NCBI GenBank assembly: GCA_039707465.1
Contig: CM077649.1
Span: 13,842,501 to 13,906,500 of the forward strand
Length of the DNA stretch: 64,000 nt
Direction: 5' to 3'
DNA from: Rhabdophis nuchalis
Lineage: Eukaryota; Chordata; Lepidosauria; Squamata; Natricidae
Shown piece after piece: positions 1 through 10,823 of the stretch. The stretch's first letter is position 1; each line of letters begins with the position of its first letter. Both the position numbers and the translations under genes were made by a program. Under the pieces are notes generated by a model. That model worked only from the letters and a program-made list of their open reading frames with translations. It ran no database searches and had not been told where the DNA came from.

Positions 1-300
1 AGATAGATTAGTTGAATGACTAGTTGTCAAACAGAGTTTGATTGTTCACTAATTAATATCTTAATTAGTCATTTTAGATTTTGTTTTGTGGAAAGGAGGA
101 AAACCACTCAGACAGGCGTCATATTTTCCCTTATACTCTATCATTGCCCCTCCACCCCCAAACTCTTGACCTACAGATGCACTAAGCCTAAAGTAATATA
201 ATTTCATGGACTATTTCTGACGCATTTTTTTCTTTGATAGTAATGGCTTTATTGAACTTTTTGTTGTTTATATTTTTACTAAGCAAATTAAAGTGGATGG
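1..300. other. Anonymous AT-rich DNA
   Basis: I see no gene, RNA or recognisable repeat here. Short open frames have no family features and stop at random. Confidence 0.5.
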
Positions 301-352
301 ACACACACACACAGGCACACACATGTATGTATATTTGTATGTATGTATGTAT
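301..352 (+). repeat. CA then TATG microsatellites
   Basis: A CA run of about 24 bases is followed by an ATGT/TATG tetranucleotide run. The tetranucleotide run is the insertion site of the hAT MITE that starts at 353; the same TATG repeat resumes after the MITE at 762. Confidence 0.85.
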
Positions 353-528
353 CAGTGGTGGGTTTCAAATTTTTTAGAACCTACTCTGTAGGTGTGGCCT
401 ATTTTGTGGGCGTGGCTTGGCAGTCATGTGACAGGGTGGGAGGGGCCACCTTTTAAAATGTGGTGAAACTCATTTAACAACGCTCTTGCTTAGCAACCAA
501 AATTTTGGACTCAATTGTGATGATAAAT

Positions 529-564
<36 letters not shown>

Positions 565-761
565 TTTTCCTTTCTTCCTTTCTTCCTTTCTTCCTTTCTT
601 CCTTTCCTTCCTTCCTTCCTTTCCTTTCCTTCCCATTGGGTCACTGGCAGCGGCAGGGCAGATTTACTTCCAGGTACTCAGGTGGAACCCCCTCACCGGT
701 TCTCTAAATTTCACCAACCGGCTCTCGCGAGTAGGTGCGAACCTGCAGAAACTCACCACTG
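353..761 (+). mobile_element. hAT-type MITE, CAGTGGTGGG family
   Basis: Non-autonomous DNA transposon. The left end reads CAGTGGTGGGTTTC and the right end is its near-complement (GAAACTCACCACTG). The eight bases on each side, GTATGTAT and GTAGGTAG, match at 6 of 8 positions and lie in a TATG repeat, so the target duplication is plausible but blurred. The middle holds a TTTC/TTCC tract (about 528-630). Full-length relatives in this window are at 23053-23421, 31987-32778 and 36766-37230, with clean 8-bp duplications. No transposase is encoded. Confidence 0.85.
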
Positions 762-822
762 GTAGGTAGGTATGTATGTATGTATGTATGTATGTATGTA
801 TGTATGTATGTATGTATGTATG
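762..822 (+). repeat. TATG microsatellite
   Basis: About 14 TATG units directly follow the hAT MITE. This is the right half of the repeat the MITE was inserted into. Confidence 0.9.
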
Positions 823-1022
823 CATGCAAGGAGTAATGTTCTATAGAAAGGAGACAAAGTATAGACTTCTATTTAAAGTTGCTCAATTCAAGTAATACAT
901 ATACATATATACCCACTTTATGACTAAAGAATCATAACACAGAAGCTATAATATTTAGATAGCAAAGTGGGTAGAAACAATCACTTGCTGAAAATGAAAT
1001 CTATCATTTATTTCTAATTACA
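823..1022. other. Anonymous DNA
   Basis: AT-rich sequence in which I see no coding or repeat signature. Confidence 0.45.
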
Positions 1023-1030
1023 TTATAGAG

Positions 1031-1108
1031 CAGTGTTTCTCAATCAGTTTGGGGAATTCTATAAGTTGAGATCCACACATATTAAAGTTGATAAGGTTGA
1101 AAATACTG
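1031..1108 (+). mobile_element. Short hAT-type MITE, CAGTGTTTCTCAA ends
   Basis: A 78-bp element with a CAGTGTTTCTCAA-type left end and a right end TTGAAAATACTG that is its degraded complement. It is bounded by a perfect 8-bp target duplication, TTATAGAG, at 1023-1030 and 1109-1116. This fits hAT insertion. It has no coding capacity. A short GGAT repeat (1117-1138) follows it. Confidence 0.7.
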
Positions 1109-1138
1109 TTATAGAGGATGGATGGATGGATGGATGGA

Positions 1139-1986
1139 AACCCAACGAAGACATGATCACTCAGGGACAGAAAGGTTTATCCATGGAATTATAAAAGGAA
1201 CAGGAGTTGAATTGTCATCTTCATTACTTGATTCATAAAAGCGTGGACTAAAATTTAAGTAGAGCCATAAGGACCAACCAAAAGTAACTGTAGCATAAGA
1301 CTTCTTGTATTGCAATCATCTTTATAAAATAATGAATTTCTATTCTAGAAGGAACTGCAGTCCAAGAATAATGTATATCACATATATTTTGATTTACTAA
1401 CCATAATAGTTGAGGGGAAGCAGGATATAGATTACATATATTGATGGAATGTCTTCCTGGTATATAAATGCAACCTGTTTTTAATGTGTATTTAGTAGTT
1501 TGTGTACATCGAATGTGTCCTACCTGGAGGAATACTTTACCCAACTGCAAATTTGTACGGTTGTAGGGGAACGTTAAGTGTAGAGTTATTTTGATGATGG
1601 TGGCTTTTCCTCAATGACATCTTTTTTTACGCACTTTTTTTTTAGGTAGACAACAGCATCTTTATTAGTTTGTGAGGAGTTAGGCTGGAAAAATGAAAAC
1701 AGAAATACAATAAATGTAAAAAGAAGTGAAAGAGAAGATGCAGCAAAACATATTATGAGGCAATATGATTATGACCATCATCTGTTAATCTACAAAACTC
1801 TTTGTTCTCCACTCTGACATCAAGAGTGATACTTTAGTGGTTTAACCTATAAAAATTGTGTAACAGGCAACACGTTTCTTAGTATTTAACTGACCTACAA
1901 ACTCAAGAGAAATAAGGTATTTAAAGGCTAGAAGCAGGAAAAAGACATGGCATTATTCTCAAGTCAGTCCTACCATATATTAATAA
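1139..1986. other. Anonymous DNA
   Basis: No gene recognised. A 100-codon open frame on the - strand (1248-1550) has no family motif and I treat it as chance. Confidence 0.45.
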
Positions 1987-1994
1987 CTGTGAAT

Positions 1995-2259
1995 CAGTGG
2001 TGGGATTCAAATTTTTTTACCACCAGTTCTGTGGGCGTGTCTTGGTGGGCGTGGCAGGGGAAGGATACTGTAAAATCTCCATTCTTTCCCCATTGCAGGG
2101 CAAAATCCCCATTTCCTCCCAATCAATTGGGACTCAAGAGGCAGAGAATAGAAGGGGGCGGGGCCAGTCAGAGGTGGTATTTACCAGTTCTCTGAACTAC
2201 TCAAAATTTCTCCTACCAGTTCTCCAGAACTTGTCAGAACCTGCTGAATACCACCTCTG
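1995..2259 (+). mobile_element. hAT-type MITE, CAGTGGTGGGATTC subfamily
   Basis: The left end is CAGTGGTGGGATTC and the right end resembles its complement (GAATACCACCTCTG). The interior contains the GTGGGCG-TGGC motif shared with other members of this group. The flanking octamers CTGTGAAT and GTGTTGAT agree at only 5 of 8 positions, so this is an older copy. No TTTC tract is present, unlike the 353-761 copy. Confidence 0.7.
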
Positions 2260-2267
2260 GTGTTGAT

Positions 2268-2324
2268 GTGTGTGTGTGTGTGTGTGTGTATATACACACA
2301 CATATATTACACACACACACACAC
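2268..2324 (+). repeat. GT/CA microsatellite, gypsy-1 target
   Basis: Alternating purine-pyrimidine tract (TG run, TATATA, then CA run). The gypsy-1 provirus is inserted in it: CACAC occurs immediately outside both LTRs (2320-2324 and 7435-7439). The duplication is consistent with Ty3/gypsy integration but cannot be proved in a CA repeat. Confidence 0.85.
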
Positions 2325-2626
2325 TGTTAAGTCCTCAGGTCTACGACCGTGCCAGCAAGTCTGGTAAACTCTGAGTCACCGCATTCCAGAACGGAGCCGG
2401 CAGCCGCGTCTGATTGGCTAAGATGCGGCTGGCCGGATTCTGTCTAGAAAATAGATACAATGTTGCAACTTGCTTGCTGAAAGGTTTCCCGCCTGAAGCT
2501 GTATATAAGCAGCTGTCAGACAGGGAAACCTTGCCAGTAATGATTCTTGTGTATTGTAGATAGTTGTGAATAAATGTTCCTGTTGTTTGACCATGCCTGA
2601 GTCGGAATCCTTTGTCTAATCTAACA
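2325..2626 (+). repeat. gypsy-1 5' LTR
   Basis: Begins TGTTAAG and ends CTAACA, with TG...CA termini. It contains a likely TATA box (GTATATAAGC near 2501-2510) and an AATAAA polyadenylation signal near 2570. It matches the 3' LTR (7133-7434) in length and in all but 8 positions. Confidence 0.95.
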
Positions 2627-2627
2627 C

Positions 2628-2645
2628 TGGCGACGAAGGTGGGAT
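2628..2645 (+). promoter_or_regulatory. gypsy-1 primer-binding site (tRNA-Ser type)
   Basis: Starts one base after the LTR with TGGCGACGAAGGTGGGAT. From memory of vertebrate tRNA-Ser(GCT), whose 3' end including CCA ends CCTCGTCGCCA, the match is all but one base over the first 17 or so. A serine primer is known for Mag-type elements. Confidence 0.65.
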
Positions 2646-5179
2646 CCAGGCCTTGTCATTAGACACAACGGGGAATGAAGCGTCGACTGTCCGAGTGCAG
2701 AGCGCCCACCACAGCCTCACCATGGCGACAATGCCACCGTTCGCTCCGTTCGACCCGATGAAGGAGCAATGGGCTTCCTTCTTAGCTCGCTTCGAGTGCT
2801 TCCTGATAGCAAACGATTACGGCGAGCTAGCACCAGCCAGGAAGCTGAGCCTTTTCCTCCAGTGCGGCGGACCGGAATTGTTCACCACAGCGTGGACCAT
2901 CGCAGCTCCAGCAGCTGTGCACGAAGTTCCGTGGGACGACCTCCTCGGCCGCCTGAGGGCACACTACGCACCCGTGCCCTCTCGCATAGCGCACCGCTAT
3001 GCATTCAGACAATGTGTGCAACAACCAAAACAATCGTTGGTCGAGTTCCTACAAAAATTAAGAGCCACCGCGATTCCGTGTGAATTCCCCGCAGCCTTCC
3101 TGGAGGAATCGCTGCTGGAACAATTCGTATGTGGTGTAAAAGACATCCGCCTCAAACGCCGCTTGCTCTCCAAAACTGTGCTGACTCTTGAGCAAGCGGT
3201 GGAAGAAGCCCGCGCGGCGGAATTGTCAGAGATATCGATGTCTGACATGGGCCGCGCACACCCTCCTCTCTTTCCCACACCGCGTGCTTGTTTGGTGGAC
3301 GAGATAGCCCCGCTAGACGAGATGTACGAAGAAGAACATGGGGAATACATGAGGGTGACTGGACGCCTGCCCAACCACTCATTTACGCCCCAGCAAAAGA
3401 CCGGGGCCTGCCTGGGTTGCGGAGGTGCCCACCAGAGACCCGACTGCCCCTTCAAGGCATCCGTATGCCATCGATGCGGCAGAAAAGGGCACCTGGCGGC
3501 CGTGTGCCGTGCCGCCGCCCCAGCAACAGCTCCAGCCGCTGCCTCCAGAGCCTCTCCAACTGGACAACAAGCGGCTCAGAAACGGACGAGACGACGCCAG
3601 CCACAGCCGACGGACTGCTTCGCGCTGTCGGAGATGCCCCCAGCTCTGAGCTACGACCTGGCAGAGAGTACGAGACTGACCACGGTGGTTTGTTTAGAAG
3701 GGGTGGGAGTCAAGATGGAAGTAGACTCCGGGTCCTCTAGATCTCTCATTTCGTGGGCACAATTAGCTAAGTTGTGCCCCAAACTCCGTAAACAAAACCT
3801 CACCCCTGCGACTACAGTCTTAAAAGATTATCAGGGCTCGGCCATTCCCATTCTAGGGCAGCACAGGGTTAGGGTGGACTACGGCCCTTTCCATGGGTCC
3901 CTTCCCGTCCTGGTAGTGGCCAATTCCCTAGCTGCCTTGATCGGATTGGACTGGTTTCCAGCCTTGGGACTGTCAGTCCAAGGAGTGAACAGTGTGCCCG
4001 CCAGTTCTCCGGTAGACGCCGTACTCAAAGAGTTCGGCGACGTCTTTGATGGCAGCCTAGGAAAGTATAGGGGCACCCCAGTTTCCCTGAACCTAGACCC
4101 TCAGGTTGCTCCTGTCCGCTTGAAGGCCCACAGGCTGCCGTTCGCATTAAAGCCCAAGGTTGAAGTGGAATTAGATCGATTAGTGGCACAGGGCGTGCTC
4201 GAACCCGTCGATCAGGCGAAATGGGAGACCCCGATTGTGGTCCCCATTAAGCCCGATGGGTCCGTGAGGATCTGCGCCGACTATAAGTCGACGATCAACC
4301 TCGGGCTTCAGGCGAACCCGTACCCGGTTCTGGTAGTACAGGACCTGCTCCACTCATTGGGGCAGGGACGCATCTTCTCGAAGCTGGATATGATGCAGGC
4401 CTACCAACAGCTCCCGGTGGACGACGAGGCTGCGGAGGCGCAGACTATCGTCACCCACCGTGGGGCTTTCCGCTGTCGCCGCCTCCAATTCGGTGTGTCC
4501 GTGGACCCGGGGATCTTCCAGAGCCTCATGGAGCGACTGCTCCATGGGCTCCCTAGCGTTGTACCGTACTTCAACGATGTCCTGATTGCTGCTTCCAGCA
4601 TATCAGAACTCGCTAAGACGTTGCGGAAGGTCCTCAGGATTTTCAGGGGCGCGGGTTTAAAATTGAAGCGCAGCAAATGCACATTTGCTGCGCCGAGGGT
4701 GGAATTCCTGGGCTTCATGATTGATGCCCAAGGAATTCACCCAACCCCCTCAAAGGTCGAGGCCATCCAAAAGGCCCCAACTCCTGCCTCCAAAACGGAG
4801 CTGCAGGCATTCCTCGGCCTTTTGAATTTTTACGCGCCTTTTATTCCCCACAAGGCATCGCTAGTCGAGCCGCTGCATCGGTTGCTCGACCGATCTGCGG
4901 CCTGGCGCTGGGGCAGCCACGAAGCGCATGCGTTCGCGGCTGTCAAAGCCATGCTCACGTCAGATGCGGTACTAGTCCAGTACCATGACAGACTTCCTCT
5001 GACGCTTGCATGCGATGCCTCCCCTTATGGCCTGGGGGCGGTCCTGAGCCACGTCCTTCCGGACGGTTCAGAAGCCCCCATTGCTTTTTATTCCCGGACA
5101 ATGTCTCAAACCGAGAGAAACTACAGCCAAATCGACAAGGAGGCTTTGGCTGTAGTGTCCGGGATTAAGAAGTTTCACA

Positions 5180-5183
<4 letters not shown>

Positions 5184-5212
<29 letters not shown>

Positions 5213-5303
5213 TTAATTTTATATCCCACTCTCTCTCCCCAAAGGGACTCGAGGCGGGGCACAGGCAATTAAAAATACAGATAAAACCACAGACAGAATA
5301 CAA
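5184..5303 (-). mobile_element. L2 3' end inserted in gypsy-1 RNase H
   Basis: An AAT-repeat tail followed by 90 bp of the L2 3' end (the box CCCCAAAGGGACTCGAGGCG is diagnostic). A 5-bp duplication AATTA lies at 5179-5183 and 5304-5308. Removing the insert and one AATTA restores the frame across the junction. Orientation is opposite to gypsy-1. Confidence 0.9.
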
Positions 5304-7121
5304 AATTACCTCTATGGGCGGACTTTTTCAGTCGTCACAGACCACAAGCTGCTCCTTGGGCTGTTGGCCGGTGACCGTCCGACCCCCCATTCTTTCTCCC
5401 AGGATGACCCGTTGGACGGAGTTCCTAGCAGCATATGACTATACGCTGCTATACCGTCCTGGCAAGCAGATAGGGCATGCCGATGCCTTAAGCCGCTGCC
5501 CTCTTCCGGGGATGAATCCGGCCCCCGTGCCTGCCCTCTCCATCCTGATGGTGGCGGAGTCGGACTTGCCCTTGACCTCATCCGCCGTCGCTGCTCACTC
5601 CCGCGCAGACCCCATCCTTGCCCAGGTTTGCCGTTGGGTGCTGAGGGGGTGGCCTTCGGGCAGCGTGGCCGAAGAGTTTCGGCCTTACAAGTCACGCCAA
5701 ATGGAGCTCTTGCTCCATTGTGGGTGCTTGTGTTGGAGAGATCGGGTCATAGTTCCCTCCCCCCTGAGACACATGGTTCTTCAGTCGCTCCATGCCAATC
5801 ACCCAGGCATAGTCCGCATGAAGGCATTGGCCCGGAGCTATGTCTGGTGGCCTGGCATGGACGCTGAAGTGGCGGATTGGGTGGCTGCCTGCTCCACCTG
5901 CCAATCTTCCCGCCCAGCCCCGCCGGTCTCCCCGCCGAGGGAGTGGAACATTCCCAGGAGCCCGTGGTCCCGGCTTCACTTGGACTTCACGGGTCCCTTC
6001 CATGGCCAGAATTTCCTTGTTGCGGTGGATGCGTTCTCCCACTGGGTGGAGGTGATTATCATGGCTTCCACCACAGCGGAGAGCACCGTGCGAGCGTTGC
6101 GCCGCCTGTTCGCCACACACGGGTTGCCGGACGTCATTGTGTCCGACAACGGACCCCAATTTCAGTCCTCCACCTTATTGGACTTTCTGGCCACCCAAGG
6201 GATCCGCCACGCACCGGTTGCCCCTTATCACCCGGCGTCTAATGGATGCGCGGAATGAGCTGTCCGCTCGGCCAAGGAAGCCTTGGCCCGTTTGGATAAA
6301 GGGGACTGGCAGGCAAGGATGGCTGCGTACCTTTTGGGACAGCATGTCACACCTTGCCCGGCCACAGGGAAAAGCCCCGCGGAGCTCTTGATGGGTCGTC
6401 GCTTGCGGATCACCCTGGACAGACTGCACCCCAATTACGACGGGGTGCAGAGGAGCAACCTGCAGGCCCCCTCCCCTCGCTTATTTAAAACTGGGGACCT
6501 AGTCTGGGCAAGGAACTTCTCAGGGGAGCCAAAATGGGTTCCCACAACCGTCTTGGACTTAACCGGCCTCTGTTCTTACAGGTCGGTCTACGAGATGGAT
6601 CCGAGTGGCGGCACCACCTGGATCAACTAAGATGCCACCTGCCAGGCCATTCCTGCCCGTTGGCCCCTGTTGGGACCGAACCGCAGATTGTAACTTCAGA
6701 GGCCTTTGCCAGTCCAGGCCTCTCCTCGTCTGACACCCCCTGCGGAACCCCTCCGGACTACTCCACTCAAGCCAACATGGAATTGTGGGCCTCACCGCTC
6801 GGAGGCCCACCCTATCAAGCCGCTGCCTGCCAGCAACCTTCAAGAACCTCAAGCTCGGTCGCCACACCCCCTCGCCCGGACTTACCATCATCGCCGGTAC
6901 CAACCACGCCGACTCCACCTCCGAGGGCAGGCCGCGGTGACGTAAGTGGAAGCTCCACTCACCGCAGGGAGGAGCTTCCCCAGGAACTACTTACCTCGCC
7001 GAGCTCTCCACAGCAACTGAGGCGTTCGGAGCGGGTCCGACATCGCCCCGCCTATTTGGACGAGTACGCATGTGCCTACACTTTGATGGACAGAGAGACT
7101 GGACACATGCGCACTGACTAT

Positions 7122-7132
7122 GGGGGAAGGAG
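7122..7132 (+). promoter_or_regulatory. gypsy-1 polypurine tract
   Basis: GGGGGAAGGAG lies directly before the 3' LTR, the expected plus-strand primer position. Confidence 0.85.
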
Positions 7133-7434
7133 TGTTAAGTCCTCAGGTCTACGACCGTGCCAGCAAGTCTGGTAAACTCTGAGTCACCGCATTCCGGAAT
7201 GGAGCCGGCAGCCGCGTCTGATTGGCTAAGACGCGGCTGGCCGGATTCTGTCTAGAAAATAGATACAATGTTGCAACTTGCTTGCTGAAAGGTTTCCCGA
7301 CTGAAGCTGTATATAAGCAGCTGTCAGACAGGAAAACCTTGCCAGTAATGATTCTTGTGTATTGTAGATAGTTGTGAATAAACGTTCCTGTTGTTTGACC
7401 ATGCCTGAGTTGAAATCCTTTGTCTAATCTAACA
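7133..7434 (+). repeat. gypsy-1 3' LTR
   Basis: 302 bp, TGTTAAG to CTAACA, paired with the 5' LTR at 2325-2626. The pol reading frame ends inside it at 7175. Confidence 0.95.
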
Positions 7435-7441
7435 CACACCA

Positions 7442-7471
<30 letters not shown>

Positions 7472-7472
<1 letters not shown>

Positions 7473-7592
7473 TAATTGTTTCCACAACACCCTGTTAGGG
7501 CCCCAATTAAGGAAGGAAGCACACTGCTTTTCCTTTTCTGCCTCATCACCAGAGACCATCTAGACAGAAAGCCATGAATTCTGTTGTGTAAT
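7472..7592 (+). repeat. Local duplication, copy 1
   Basis: About 120 bp beginning ATAATTGTTTCCACAACACC and ending near TTGTGTAAT. It recurs at 7803-7965 in the same orientation, separated by a tRNA-derived SINE. Confidence 0.8.
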
Positions 7593-7604
7593 ATTTTTTT
7601 TATA

Positions 7605-7792
7605 TGTGTGTTACGTTTTTGAGCTGATCAATAAATAAGTCAGGGAGACTAGGATAGATCTATTTTGAGCTTTTTAGCTCTCATCAGCTAGCCATACCCT
7701 TACTGGGATTCGAACCGGGCTGTATTACATGCCAGGCGAGAGCCTTGCCATTAAGCCAGCTGGGTTCTGTCCTTGTCAGCTGAGACAGGAGG
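7605..7792 (-). mobile_element. tRNA-derived SINE
   Basis: On the - strand there is a tRNA-like head with an A-box-like TGGCTTAATGG segment and a perfect B-box core GGTTCGAATCCC (near 7706-7717), followed by a non-tRNA body running to about 7605. The spacing of the boxes fits a pol III promoter. It is not a functional tRNA gene because the cloverleaf downstream of the B box is not completed. The SINE family is not identified with certainty. Confidence 0.7.
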
Positions 7793-7802
7793 ATAGTTAT
7801 AT

Positions 7803-7965
7803 ATAATTGTTTCCACAACACCCTGTTAGGCCCCCAATTAAGGGAGGAAGCACACTGCTTTTCCTTTTCTGGAGAAGTCTGGGAGCTGAAGTCCTTCAGA
7901 CTTAAAGTTGCAAAGATTGGAGACCCCTGATCTAGACAGAAAGTCATGAATTCCATTGTGTAATT
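7803..7965 (+). repeat. Local duplication, copy 2 with MITE arm
   Basis: Second copy of the 7472-7592 sequence. It carries at 7871-7929 a single right arm of the hAT hairpin family (ends GAGACCCCTG), which the first copy lacks apart from a possible GAGACC remnant. Confidence 0.75.
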
Positions 7966-8763
7966 ATTTATTTATTTATTTTTACGATTAGGTCATAAAA
8001 ACTAACACACACACACACACACACTCTCACATATACATATCCTTAAACACTTTTTATTTTTATTTCATTACTATTACCACAAATTAATATTTCTTTTTAA
8101 AATAGAAACTTTTCAGCTTATTTTGAACTCAGAATATTGCCAACATTCCAAGTGCAGTCGTAGTATATGTTATTCCTAAAAGGTAAATTGATGCAATTAA
8201 AAATGTTTTTGTTTGTTTGTTTATGATTGTAGAAATAAGTAGCAGAGAATCAAAAGAGATTTTTAAAAATAATAAAGATTTTACTTTTGCTCAAGAGCAA
8301 AAAAAATAAAAAATAAAAAATCTGCTACTAAAATAGCGCTCCCATCCTAGTCCTCCTTTTATGGGATCAGGATGCATAGGGCTCTTTCTGTAATTGCTTC
8401 TTGTAAATGATCTTTGCTCTATAACACTTTACTTACTGTAAAGCACTTTCCTTTTGCCATCTGTTATCCAGTTGTATTAACTAGGTTTCCAGTATTTGCA
8501 TCCGTCATTTACAAGAACCTTTATAACTCCCTGCAAGAAAAGGAAATAATTGAAACCCCTCTCATACTTTTGCTTTAGATTTAGGATACTAACTGTTAAA
8601 AGACAGAACATGGGAAACCATGAGAAACTTATGCAGTCTCCATTTATACTTGTTATCATCTCTGAACTGTGCCTTTCCAATCTTGCCTAAAATGCTGAAT
8701 TTTCTGCTATTTGTTTATATATATATACTTTTACTGATTTAAAAAAGCAATGTTTTTTTTAAA
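7966..8763. other. Anonymous DNA with small microsatellites
   Basis: Contains TTTA units, a CA run (8003-8022) and a TA run near 8718. I see no gene. Confidence 0.45.
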
Positions 8764-9690
<927 letters not shown>

Positions 9691-9987
9691 AGTTAAAAGA
9701 TAAATAGAAAATGTTTGAAAAAAGAAAACTCAGAAAAGAAAAAAAAGTGTAAGAAAGGAAGAGGACAAAACACTGCTATTTGAAACATTTTTTTAAAAAA
9801 AAAACTGCATTCCATCAATTGAGACCATTGGTCCACTTTTTCTAACATTGTTGGTTCTGATTGGCAGCCATTCTTCTGGCATGGTTTGCATGTAACTTGC
9901 ATGTTGATTCAAAAGTAAGTCCACCTGAGTTCATAGGGGCTTCCTCCTAGGTTTAATGCTGGAATCATAATATTTATTTATTTAATA
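9691..9987. other. Anonymous DNA
   Basis: A-rich sequence after the L2 tail; no gene or named repeat recognised. Confidence 0.4.
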
Positions 9988-9989
9988 TA

Positions 9990-10218
9990 CAGTAATCCCT
10001 CATTTTTCGTGGCTAATTGGGACCGCACCTGTCCGCGAAAACCGGATATCCGCGAAGTAGGATTCGCTAGGAAACTTGAATTGGTGGACATGTTTAAAGC
10101 AACCACTAGGGGGTGCTTGCCTCCTACCAATGCATTTTTTATTTTTTCTGTATTTTTTACAAATCCGCGAAGGACTGAAGCCGCGAAAAACGAGGACGCG
10201 AAAAACGAGGGATTACTG
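9990..10218 (+). mobile_element. Tc1/mariner-type MITE
   Basis: 229 bp. Inverted ends CAGTAATCCCTCATTTTTCG and CGAAAAACGAGGGATTACTG are near-perfect complements and are flanked by TA on each side (9988-9989, 10219-10220). TA duplication points to the mariner superfamily. There is no transposase. Confidence 0.85.
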
Positions 10219-10220
10219 TA

Positions 10221-10672
10221 ATAGCATTTAACTTGGAATAATTCTAGCTGAACTTAGTGGGGCTTGCAACTCTAGATTTTAAGTACAACAATGCAAAAAT
10301 ATTATGATCTGATATGGCTACCTAAACATTTACTTGTCAAATGACAATGCGATAAAACAGGCAGAGAGAAATTTTCAAGTAAGGTCTAATCCAGTTCAGT
10401 CATTCAGTTCAGTTCAGTTCAGGTGTCTTCTCTAATGTATGAGACTTACAGCCCTGAATCTCTATTGTGTTCAGTTTATTTCCAGGTTGACTATGGAATA
10501 GGAAAATGTTGGTTCATCTACCTTTATGGGTTTTTTTTACCCCTAGATCAAGAAAGTGCAATGCAAATTCATCATCACTAGTTGCTATTGACCTCGTGTT
10601 TTTGCTTCTTCTGCCATGTAGTCTCATAAGTCTTTACCTAGGTCCACCTTAGGCATGAAAGGTAGCTGGGTT
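10221..10672. other. Anonymous DNA
   Basis: Only a short TCAGT-rich patch near 10392-10420; no gene. Confidence 0.4.
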
Positions 10673-10680
10673 ATCTAGGT

Positions 10681-10815
10681 CATGGGTCTCCAACCTTTGC
10701 AACTTTAAGTCTGAAGGACTTCAGCTCCCAGAATTCTCCATCGAGCAAAGCTGGCTGGAGAATTCTGGGAGCTGAAGTCCTTCAGACTTAAAGTTGCAAA
10801 GGTTGGAGACCCCTG
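10681..10815 (+). mobile_element. hAT hairpin MITE
   Basis: Nearly palindromic 135-bp element: left arm CATGGGTCTCCAACC..., right arm ...GGTTGGAGACCCCTG. Target duplication ATCTAGGT/ATCTAGGC (7 of 8) at 10673-10680 and 10816-10823. Relatives lie at 17145, 27832, 30252, 59809 and 63750. Confidence 0.88.
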
Positions 10816-10823
10816 ATCTAGGC

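Larger units (their letters stand above)
2722..7175 (+). pseudogene. gypsy-1 gag-pol polyprotein, broken
   Basis: The start is taken as the ATG at 2722 in a good context (ACCATGG); the frame is open upstream. Gag has two zinc knuckles, CX2CX3HX4C at about residue 230 and CX2CX4HX4C at about 249. Protease has DSGS at about 335. Reverse transcriptase follows, but its catalytic YFDD box reads YFND (Asn codon at 4573). RNase H is split by an L2 fragment (5184-5303). Integrase shows the HHCC zinc finger around 5800-5905 and the D, D and E catalytic region, with a TGA stop at 6256-6258 directly after the NGCAE motif. The frame shifts around 6580-6592, after which the C-terminal RRSERVRHRPAYL tail, shared with gypsy-2, is read to 7175, inside the 3' LTR. 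At least four independent lesions mean it cannot make active enzyme. Confidence 0.92.
2325..7434 (+). mobile_element. Ty3/gypsy LTR retrotransposon, gypsy-1
   Basis: A full-length 5.1-kb element with two 302-bp LTRs, a primer-binding site, gag-pol coding sequence, a polypurine tract and 5-bp flanks CACAC on both sides. By eye the LTRs differ at 8 of 302 positions (about 2.6 percent), so insertion is fairly old. The pol order is protease, reverse transcriptase, RNase H, integrase, as in Metaviridae. A 120-bp L2 fragment is inserted at 5184-5303, there is one in-frame stop at 6256, and the frame shifts near 6590. The layout and the serine-tRNA-type primer site resemble the Mag/SURL group, but that placement is tentative. 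It is related to gypsy-2 at 49280-55789; both LTRs begin TGTTAAGTCCTC. Confidence 0.93.

Noticed and set aside
3288..3740. Overlapping second gene in gypsy-1 gag
   Set aside because: Alternative-frame open reading frames in the GC-rich gag have no family features and no counterpart in gypsy-2.
7684..7760. tRNA gene
   Set aside because: A and B boxes are visible, but the sequence continues into a SINE body and no complete cloverleaf or acceptor pairing forms.
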